Shown here in pieces: positions 1-5,014 of a stretch of 6,694 bases of DNA. Under the pieces are notes generated by a model, which saw only the letters and a program-made list of their open reading frames with translations, was not told where the DNA came from and did not search any database. Both the position numbers and the translations under genes were made by a program. Origin of the DNA: Conexibacteraceae bacterium (lineage in GTDB: Bacteria; Actinomycetota; Thermoleophilia; Solirubrobacterales; Solirubrobacteraceae); the NCBI GenBank assembly GCA_009785395.1, contig WQWK01000113.1:1-6694 (forward strand). The letters run 5' to 3'. Each line of letters starts with the position of its first letter. The first letter of the stretch is position 1.

Positions 1-487
1 AAGAGGTCGTGAAGAAGCCGCCGAGCAGTGGCCCGATCACGCTCGCGAGCCCGAACATCGCGCCGAACAGGCCCTGATAGCGGCCGCGTTCACGCGGCGA
101 GACGACGTCGCCGATGGCCGCCATCGCGCCGACCATCAGACCGCCGCCGCCGAGCCCCTGAAGCGCCCGGAACGCGACCAGCTCGGTCAGGCTGTGGGCC
201 TGCCCGCAGAGCGCCGAGCCGACCAGGAAGATCACGAGTGCGATCTGCAGAACGATCTTGCGCCCGAACAGGTCGCCGAGCTTGCCGTACACCGGCGTGA
301 CGGCGGTCTGCGCGAGCAGGTAGGCGGTGACGACCCAGGAGATGTGGTTGAGGCCGCCGAGGTCGCCGACGATCGTCGGCAGCGCCGTGGAGACGATCGT
401 CTGGTCGAGCGCCGCCATCAGCATCACGAGCATCAGGCCCGTGAAGACGACCAGCACGCCTCGGGAATTTTCCTCCCGGACCGCCAT
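1..487 (-). CDS. MFS drug-efflux transporter, DHA2 (EmrB/QacA) type, N-terminal part
   Basis: This is the N-terminal 162 residues of an inner-membrane proton-driven multidrug exporter; the rest lies beyond the left edge. Translation from ATG 487 shows the family motifs in order: LDQTIVSTALPTIVGDL in helix 1 (residues 27-43), motif A GKLGDLFGRK between helices 2 and 3 (68-77), motif B RALQGLGGGGL in helix 4 (107-117) and the antiporter motif C start GPLLGGFF in helix 5 (152-159). Hydrophobic helices fall near 11-33, 51-67, 79-97, 103-125 and 138-160. The helix 1 motif is typical of 14-helix DHA2 members, usually around 500 residues or more. The start is supported by AGGA 9 nt upstream (plus-strand 497-500). 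TAGGAT at the same place could instead be a -10 box for a nearly leaderless mRNA. It follows the arylsulfotransferase gene on the same strand but is separated from it by a probable terminator. The substrate cannot be inferred. Confidence 0.92.
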   Translation of the reverse strand, partial: MAVREENSRGVLVVFTGLMLVMLMAALDQTIVSTALPTIVGDLGGLNHISWVVTAYLLAQTAVTPVYGKLGDLFGRKIVLQIALVIFLVGSALCGQAHSLTELVAFRALQGLGGGGLMVGAMAAIGDVVSPRERGRYQGLFGAMFGLASVIGPLLGGFFTTS

Positions 488-508
488 GGGTCGGGATCCT
501 AGTGCGTC

Positions 509-530
509 GGGGGTGGGTCGGGGGTCGGGG
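509..530 (+). other. G-rich run with G-quadruplex pattern upstream of the MFS gene
   Basis: Four G-tracts of 5, 3, 5 and 4 bases are separated by loops of only 1-2 bases (T, TC, TC), which fits the G3+N1-7 quadruplex pattern. The run lies on the plus strand, the template strand for the minus-strand transporter, 22 bases upstream of its start codon. The pattern is visible in the sequence; folding and any effect on transcription are inference. In high-GC genomes such runs also arise by chance. Confidence 0.4.
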
Positions 531-544
531 TGCGAGATGGAGAA

Positions 545-574
545 GGGCGGGTGGGCCAGCCAGCCCACCCGCCC
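545..574 (-). terminator. Probable terminator hairpin after the arylsulfotransferase-like gene
   Basis: A perfect 12-bp inverted repeat (545-556 GGGCGGGTGGGC pairing with 563-574 GCCCACCCGCCC) has a 6-base loop and begins 32 bases after the stop codon of the minus-strand gene ending at 607. Read on the minus strand, the hairpin is followed by TTCTCCATCT, which is pyrimidine-rich but not a true T-tract. It therefore looks like the weak-tail terminators common in actinobacteria. It also separates that gene from the transporter downstream on the same strand. An operator or mRNA-stabilising role is an alternative. Confidence 0.65.
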
Positions 575-606
575 AAGGACGAAGCTAGTTCAGTCGATCG
601 CCGAAG

Positions 607-1851
607 TTAGTGCGTCCAGTGCTGCAGGTAGGCCCGGTAGCTGTTCACGCCCGCCGGGAACTCGGCGTTGAACAGCAGCCTGCCGTCACCGCTGAAGTCC
701 GAGATGTACGGCAGGTTGCCCCAGCCGACGAAGACGCCACCGTGCGGCAGCGGCTGGCCGTCGCCCTGCGACGAGGCCTCGAGGCTCTCGGGCTGGTCGT
801 AGGACTGCAGCAGCGTGGCCGTGTGGTCGCGCAGGTCGAGCTTGACCTTGACGACACGGCTGACCGGGAACTCGGATGACACGTCGATGCCGAGGTTGAA
901 CTCGCCGGCGGACTCGTTGTCGAACAACGAGTAGATGCCGTGGCCGAGCGGCTCCGGGTCGTGCTGCCAGGCGAAGATGTCGCCCGCGGTGTTGAGCGTC
1001 TGGCCGGGTGCGGCCTTGAGCGTGAAGCTCGAGTCCTTGCCGCCGAGCTGCCAGACGGTCCTGCCGGTGCGCGGATCGACCTCGAAGGCTGTCCAGGTCG
1101 CGCGCGAGTCGATCAGGAAGTCACCGTTGCTGTCGACCTTGACCGCGTTGATGTGGAACCAGTCCCACGGACTGCTGGCCGACGCCGGCAGTGGCTGCTC
1201 GCTCTCGCTGTAGGGGACGTGATCGGCGCTGTTCCACTGGAACAGGACCTTGCCGGTGCGGATGTCGATCTCCTGCACGACGCCGTTGAGCACGGTCTGG
1301 TCGGCGGGGCCGCCGATCGAGGTGAGGTTCGCCGTCGACTTCTGGTAGGCGAGGATCAGCGCCGTGTTCCACGGGGTGATCAGGAACTCGTGACCGTCGG
1401 CGCTGAGGCCGTTGCCCGCGTTGACGGTCGCGATCTGCTGGTAGTGATCGTTGTAGATGTAGTCGGTCCCGGACGAGAGACCGCCGAAGCCGGTGCCCGA
1501 CCAGAACGTCAGCACCGGCCGGCCGTCATAGGTCTGGGTCCGGAAGTCGCCGGGCGTCTGGCCGGCCGGGAGCGGGTCGAACCAGACGACCTTGCCGCTC
1601 GGGCTGAGGATCTCAGGCCCGTTTGCGTAGGTGGACGTGTCACCCGTGGGGGTGATGAAGATGTCGCGGTTGCCGAGATTGCCCGTCTGGCTGAGGACCG
1701 TCACCGGCGGCGGCGCCGTCGGCGTGGTGGCAGCTGCGGCCGGGGCCGCCGCCGTCGTGCTTGCGAGCGCCGTCGGAGCCGCCACGATGGCGGTTGCGGC
1801 CAGCGCGGCGATCGCCGCTCCGCCCGACCGGAGGAACCGTCTGTGGTGCAT
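607..1851 (-). CDS. Secreted arylsulfotransferase-family protein (ASST-like beta-propeller)
   Basis: A 414-residue exported protein resembling the actinobacterial arylsulfotransferase family (Pfam Arylsulfotransf_2 type). Known ASSTs move sulfate between phenolic compounds without PAPS, through a catalytic histidine; this member's substrate is unknown. Residues 1-30 are a signal peptide: HRRFLRS, a hydrophobic Ala-rich core, and a likely ALA cleavage site near 28-30. The RR is not in a strict Tat motif, so Sec or Tat is open. Residues 31-49 are an Ala/Thr/Pro linker. Family-like blocks follow: DGHEF (152-156), DWFHIN (230-235), DFLIDSR (244-250), VWQLGGKDSSF (266-276), FAWQHD (293-298), LFDN (309-312), LPHGGVFVGWG (368-378) and NSYRAY (403-408). 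Candidate active-site residues are H154, H233, H297 and R250. There are no cysteines, so it needs no disulfide, unlike E. coli ASST. ATG 1851 has AAGGGG 8 nt upstream. It is divergent from otsB. Confidence 0.87.
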   Translation of the reverse strand: MHHRRFLRSGGAAIAALAATAIVAAPTALASTTAAAPAAAATTPTAPPPVTVLSQTGNLGNRDIFITPTGDTSTYANGPEILSPSGKVVWFDPLPAGQTPGDFRTQTYDGRPVLTFWSGTGFGGLSSGTDYIYNDHYQQIATVNAGNGLSADGHEFLITPWNTALILAYQKSTANLTSIGGPADQTVLNGVVQEIDIRTGKVLFQWNSADHVPYSESEQPLPASASSPWDWFHINAVKVDSNGDFLIDSRATWTAFEVDPRTGRTVWQLGGKDSSFTLKAAPGQTLNTAGDIFAWQHDPEPLGHGIYSLFDNESAGEFNLGIDVSSEFPVSRVVKVKLDLRDHTATLLQSYDQPESLEASSQGDGQPLPHGGVFVGWGNLPYISDFSGDGRLLFNAEFPAGVNSYRAYLQHWTH

Positions 1852-1882
1852 TTGTGCATCCCCTTGGGGTGTGTTGGTTATG

Positions 1883-1910
1883 GACGGCGCCGCCCCTCGA
1901 CGGCGCCGCC
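1883..1910. repeat. 12-bp tandem direct repeat, 16-bp period, in the divergent region
   Basis: GACGGCGCCGCC occurs at 1883-1894 and again, exactly, at 1899-1910, separated by CCTC. Each copy contains the palindrome CGGCGCCG. The pair lies between the candidate -10 box and the ribosome-binding site of the minus-strand gene, where a repressor or a leader hairpin could act. The repeat is seen directly; its function is unknown. Confidence 0.6.
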
Positions 1911-1960
1911 TGGGCCATACTACACAAAGTTGATCAAGTAAGCGCAGTTGTCAGACCCGC

Positions 1961-1966
1961 CATACT
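1961..1966 (+). promoter_or_regulatory. Possible -10 box for leaderless otsB transcription
   Basis: CATACT matches four of six positions of TATAAT and ends six bases before the GTG start of otsB, the spacing expected when transcription begins at the start codon itself. No usable Shine-Dalgarno fits: GAGGG at 1967-1971 leaves only one base of spacing. No good -35 box is visible 17 bases upstream. Leaderless mRNAs are common in actinobacteria, so this is a reasonable but unproven reading. Confidence 0.35.
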
Positions 1967-1972
1967 GAGGGC

Positions 1973-2776
1973 GTGACGTCAGCGCTCTTCAGCGAGTCGC
2001 TCGCGCCGCTGCGAGCGGACCCGTCTGGGTCTGCGGTGCTGCTCGACATCGATGGCGTGCTCGCCCCGATCGTTGACAACGCGGCGGACGCGAGCGTGCC
2101 GGAGACGACCCGGCAATTGATGATTGCCGCGTCGCGGCGCTACGGGCTGCTGGCGTGCATCAGCGGGCGCCGGGCATCGGACGCGCGCGCGATGGTCTCG
2201 ATCGGGACGATCGCGTACCTGGGCGCGCACGGCTCCGAGCTGCTGCGGCCGGGATGGACCGAGGCGCAGCTCGACCCCGCGCTGGTGCAGTGGTCGCCGC
2301 GGGTCCACGAGTTCCGGCGCGAGAGCGACACGCCCGAGCTGCGGCGGCGGCGGGTGCGGATCGAGGACAAGGGCCCGATCATCGGCTACCACTGGCGCGG
2401 CGCCATCGACGAGCAGGACGCCCGCGCGGCGATCGACACGATTGCCGCCCAGGCGCAGGAGGCCGGGTTCGAGGTGCATTGGGGCCGCAAGGTCATGGAG
2501 GTGAGGCCGCCGGTCCGCATCGACAAGGGCCTGGGCGTGCGCACGCTGCTCGACGAGCGTCCGTTCTCCGCGGCGCTGTACGCGGGCGATGACGTCACCG
2601 ACCTCGATGCCTTTCGCGCGCTGCGCGAGCTGGTGGCGGAGGGCACGATCGAGCACGCCGTGTGCATCGGCGTGCGCTCCGCTGACGGCCCCCAGGCGAT
2701 TGAGGCCGAGGCCGACCTGGTCGTGGCCGGGACCGACGGCGTCAAGGAGCTTCTGTCGGCGCTGATCGCTGAATAG
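1973..2776 (+). CDS. otsB: Trehalose-6-phosphate phosphatase
   Basis: This 267-residue cytoplasmic HAD-superfamily phosphatase removes phosphate from trehalose 6-phosphate, the second step of the OtsA-OtsB route to trehalose. HAD motif I is LLDIDGVL (23-30), with D25 as nucleophile and D27 as acid/base. Motif II is ISGR (63-66). The family block GAHGSE (84-89) follows, then the cap region with EDKG (131-134), YHWRG (139-143) and GRKVMEVRP (171-179). Motif III is K185 and motif IV is GDDVTD (205-210). All expected catalytic and Mg-binding residues are present, and the length is normal. The GTG start at 1973 is the only start that gives a normal N-terminus ahead of D25; it may be leaderless. 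It is the first gene of a probable four-gene operon, 11 bp before the next gene. No otsA partner is in view, so a related sugar-phosphate substrate cannot be excluded. Confidence 0.93.
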   Translation: MTSALFSESLAPLRADPSGSAVLLDIDGVLAPIVDNAADASVPETTRQLMIAASRRYGLLACISGRRASDARAMVSIGTIAYLGAHGSELLRPGWTEAQLDPALVQWSPRVHEFRRESDTPELRRRRVRIEDKGPIIGYHWRGAIDEQDARAAIDTIAAQAQEAGFEVHWGRKVMEVRPPVRIDKGLGVRTLLDERPFSAALYAGDDVTDLDAFRALRELVAEGTIEHAVCIGVRSADGPQAIEAEADLVVAGTDGVKELLSALIAE

Positions 2777-2787
2777 CGGGGACCCCG

Positions 2788-3342
2788 ATGCGCTTCCCGG
2801 ACCTTCTGCGAACGACCGTGATCCTCTGCGGAGCAGCGGCGACGTTGCTGGCCGTGGTGACGGTCGCGGGCGCGAATCAGCACGGCGACGCGGTGCTCGT
2901 CACGTTCGCCGCGGGCTGGTGGGTCCTCGCCGCCGTGAGCGGCGGCTATATCGGCCGCCGCCAGACCACGTCACGCCAGATCGCCGTGCTGCTCGCCTCG
3001 GCCAGGACGCAGACGTCACTGCCGGAGATCAATCCGAGCCGCGTCGTGCTGAACCGCCTGTGGCCGATCATCCTCTGCACGGTCGGCGCCGGCGGGGTGG
3101 GCTTCGCGTTGCCGCAGGTGCCCGCGATCGCGTGCGGGTTCGCGATCATCTGGGCGCTGGCGTGGCGTCGCCAGTCGGCCGCCGTGACCGCGATCGAGGA
3201 ACGGGACGGTGTGCGCTTCTACGTCGAGCACACCTCGCCGGTGCAGCCGTTGCGGCTGGTGCGGACGCCCGGCTTCCGCACCAACCTGAGCGAGATGAAG
3301 CGGTCCGAGCGCTCCACGCCGGTCACGGGACGGCACGCGTGA
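2788..3342 (+). CDS. Unrecognised four-helix membrane protein, coupled to lgt
   Basis: I do not recognise this 184-residue protein. Hydrophobic stretches at about 8-28, 36-56, 91-108 and 110-126 suggest two hairpins of transmembrane helices, joined by a basic, polar loop (57-90). A hydrophilic tail of about 55 residues follows, containing ERDGVRFYVEHTSPVQPLRLVRTPGFR (split here as ERDGVRFYVEH, 137-147, and TSPVQPLRLVRTPGFR, 149-164), which looks like a structured rather than a random end. The positive-inside rule places the loop and tail in the cytoplasm. ATG 2788 has GGGGA 5 nt upstream. The gene starts 11 bp after otsB, and its TGA overlaps the lgt GTG as GTGA, so the two are probably translationally coupled. 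Its codon use and GC resemble its neighbours, which supports a real gene. A helper role for Lgt or another envelope function is only a guess from position. Confidence 0.85.
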   Translation: MRFPDLLRTTVILCGAAATLLAVVTVAGANQHGDAVLVTFAAGWWVLAAVSGGYIGRRQTTSRQIAVLLASARTQTSLPEINPSRVVLNRLWPIILCTVGAGGVGFALPQVPAIACGFAIIWALAWRRQSAAVTAIEERDGVRFYVEHTSPVQPLRLVRTPGFRTNLSEMKRSERSTPVTGRHA

Positions 3343-4196
3343 CGACGGCGTTCATCTCGAGCCCGCTGGCCTTCATTCCGAGTCCGCCCCACAGCGGCTT
3401 CTCGATCGGCCCGTTCTTCTTCCACGCATACGGGATCGCGTACGTGTTCGCCGTCGCCGCCGCGATCTTCGTCACGCGGCGCCGTTGGGAGCAGGACGGC
3501 GGTGATCCCGACATCGTGTATGGGGCGGCGTGGTGGGGATTCCCCGCAGGTCTGATCGGTGGCCGCATCTACTTCCTGATCACGACCCCGAGTCAGATCC
3601 CCGGCCACTGGTGGGGACCGTTCGCGATCTGGGACGGCGGCCTCGGCATCTGGGGCGGGATCGCCGGCGGGGTCGCCGGCGGCCTCTACTACCTGCGCAG
3701 GCGCGTGCGCCTGAGCTGGCCCGACATCTACCGGTTCATGAATGCGGTCACGCCGGCGCTGCTGGTCGCGCAGGCGATCGGGCGGGTCGGCAACTACTTC
3801 AACCAGGAGCTCTTCGGCAAGCCCTCGACGCTGCCGTGGGCGCTGAAGATCTCGGTGGCGCACCGGCCGCCCGGGTACCTGCAGTACGCGACCTTCCAGC
3901 CGACCTTCCTCTACGAGATCATCTGGAACCTGCTGCTGGCGGCCGCGCTCGTGTGGCTCGACAACCGCAGGAAGGTGCGTCCGCCCGGCCTGTTCCCGCT
4001 GTACGTAGCCGGGTACTCGGCCTTCCGCATCTTCGAGGAGACGCTGCGGATTGACTACTCGGTCTACATCCTCGGAGAGCGGCTGAACTTCTGGGTGGCG
4101 CTGATCGGAACGCTGGGGGGCCTCGCCTGGTTCGCGCGGATCCAGTTCTTCTCCTCCAAGGACTCCGACCGGTCTGCCGATCGGTTGGCGGTGTAG
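3339..4196 (+). CDS. lgt: Prolipoprotein diacylglyceryl transferase
   Basis: This 285-residue membrane enzyme transfers diacylglycerol from phosphatidylglycerol to the lipobox cysteine of prolipoproteins, the first step of lipoprotein maturation. The Lgt signature GRVGNYFNQELFG is at 148-160, with R149 and N152 equivalent to E. coli R143 and N146. HAYG at 29-32 supplies Y31 (E. coli Y26). Y226, R230 and E234 keep the exact spacing of E. coli Y235, R239 and E243. The block GGLGIWGG (100-107) has Trp at the place of E. coli H103, which I recall as usual for actinobacterial Lgt. About seven helices fit the family. The reading frame is open upstream to 2919, but that part is only the shadow of the previous gene. 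GTG 3339 gives a normal N-terminus (TTAFISSPLAFIPSPPHSGF) and overlaps the previous stop by four bases. A short charged tail ends the protein. Confidence 0.96.
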   Translation: MTTAFISSPLAFIPSPPHSGFSIGPFFFHAYGIAYVFAVAAAIFVTRRRWEQDGGDPDIVYGAAWWGFPAGLIGGRIYFLITTPSQIPGHWWGPFAIWDGGLGIWGGIAGGVAGGLYYLRRRVRLSWPDIYRFMNAVTPALLVAQAIGRVGNYFNQELFGKPSTLPWALKISVAHRPPGYLQYATFQPTFLYEIIWNLLLAAALVWLDNRRKVRPPGLFPLYVAGYSAFRIFEETLRIDYSVYILGERLNFWVALIGTLGGLAWFARIQFFSSKDSDRSADRLAV

Positions 4197-4216
4197 CTCG
4201 ATCATCCGAAGGGCAG

Positions 4217-5014
4217 GTGAAAGTGGCGAATCAAGCAGGACTCGACTGGGGCGCCGGGAGATATGAGATCACCGCGGCGGAGCTCGCTCCCATCGCGTCG
4301 GCGGTTGTCAGCCGCGCCGCCTTGGCGGCCGGGGAAGCCGTGGTGGATTTGGCCTGCGGCACGGGTAACGCGGCGCTCTTGGCGGCGGCCGGTGGTGCGC
4401 AGGTGGTGGGCGTCGACTCGGCGCAGCGCCTGCTCGGTGTCGCTCGCGACCGGGCCAGGGAGGCCGGGGTCGAGCTTGATCTTCGCGAGGGCGACCTGCT
4501 CGCGCTGCCGCTCGATGACGCTTCCGCCGACGTTGTCCTGTCCGTGTTCGGCGTGATCTTCGCCGCGGATCCAGCAGGCGCTCTGCTTGAGATCGCACGC
4601 GTGCTGCGTCCCGGCGGCCGCGTGCTGATCACCGCGTGGGTGCCAGCCGGGCCGATCGAGGCAGCATTCGGTGCGATGAATCGCATCATCGCGCGGATCA
4701 GCGAACCCCCACCGCGCCGGCGCTTCGCCTGGTTTGACGCTGAGGTACTGGGGCCGCTGGCCGCCGAGGCGGGCCTCGTGCTGGAGAGCACAGCCTCGTT
4801 CGAGCTGGCGATCACGGAGTCGTCGCCGGAGGCCTATGTCGCAGCCGGGCAGCAGCACCCAATGGCGCTCGCGGTGCGGCCGGTCCTCCAAGGAGCGGGC
4901 GCTGAGTCAGAGGTGCAGGACGCGATGCTGGCCGTCCTGCGGGAAGCCAATGAGGACCCTGACGGCTTCCTCGTCCACAGCCCCTACGTGCTGCACGCGC
5001 TCTCGCGCCGCTAG
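4217..5014 (+). CDS. Class I SAM-dependent methyltransferase (Methyltransf_11/UbiE-like)
   Basis: A soluble 265-residue enzyme that transfers a methyl group from S-adenosylmethionine to an unknown acceptor. Motif I VVDLACGTGN (42-51) forms the SAM-binding loop. D67 in VVGVDSAQ (63-70) should bind the ribose hydroxyls, and GD at 92-93 lies near the adenine. LPLDDASADVVLS (97-109) and ARVLRPGGRVLITAW (127-141) complete the Rossmann core. The C-terminal half (about 142-265) is the variable, substrate-specific part. Two in-frame GTGs compete. GTG 4217 leaves only 3 nt after GAAGGG (4208-4213), whereas GTG 4223 leaves 9 nt, so the true start may be two codons later. It lies 20 bp after lgt, with no terminator between, and probably belongs to the same operon. 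Its stop TAG overlaps the stop of polX. A metabolite, lipid or quinone substrate is possible, but nothing in the sequence decides. Confidence 0.9.
   Translation: MKVANQAGLDWGAGRYEITAAELAPIASAVVSRAALAAGEAVVDLACGTGNAALLAAAGGAQVVGVDSAQRLLGVARDRAREAGVELDLREGDLLALPLDDASADVVLSVFGVIFAADPAGALLEIARVLRPGGRVLITAWVPAGPIEAAFGAMNRIIARISEPPPRRRFAWFDAEVLGPLAAEAGLVLESTASFELAITESSPEAYVAAGQQHPMALAVRPVLQGAGAESEVQDAMLAVLREANEDPDGFLVHSPYVLHALSRR

Larger units (their letters stand above)
1852..1972. promoter_or_regulatory. Divergent intergenic region between the ASST-like gene and otsB
   Basis: This 121-bp gap must carry the start signals for both directions. Toward the minus-strand gene there is a clear Shine-Dalgarno, AAGGGG (plus-strand 1860-1865). 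TAGTAT (1917-1922) is a possible -10 box but has no good -35 at normal spacing. Toward otsB, CATACT (1961-1966) is a -10-like box 6 bases before the GTG. The gap also contains an 8-bp palindrome TTGATCAA (1930-1937) and the direct repeat listed separately, either of which could bind a regulator. The AT-richer stretch at roughly 1915-1940 stands out from the surrounding high GC. Promoter positions are inferred. Confidence 0.4.

Noticed and set aside
194..502. Plus-strand open frames in the left 670 bases
   Set aside because: They are antisense to the MFS transporter, whose motifs are clear on the minus strand.
940..1941. Long plus-strand open frame (333 codons)
   Set aside because: It is antisense to the ASST-like gene, rich in Arg/Val/Gly/Asp with no domain motif, and typical of third-position GC shadows in high-GC DNA.
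1948..1953. TTGTCA as a -35 box for otsB
   Set aside because: It matches well, but the box 17 bases downstream is GCGTGA and overlaps the start codon, while the CATACT box is only 7 bases away.
1979..2656. Minus-strand open frame (225 codons) over otsB
   Set aside because: An Arg-rich shadow lacking any recognisable motif; otsB on the other strand has all HAD motifs.
2919..3338. Longer lgt with a 140-residue N-terminal extension
   Set aside because: The extension is the out-of-frame shadow of the membrane protein gene, and Lgt proteins normally start close to the position given by GTG 3339.
4165..4184. Inverted repeat CCGACCGG/CCGATCGG near the end of lgt as a terminator
   Set aside because: It lies inside the coding region, has one mismatch and has no T-tract; the methyltransferase follows at 20 bp.
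3219..4205. Long minus-strand open frame (328 codons)
   Set aside because: It is the exact antisense shadow of lgt, with low-complexity Arg/Glu/Pro composition and no family motif; lgt has a full set of catalytic residues.
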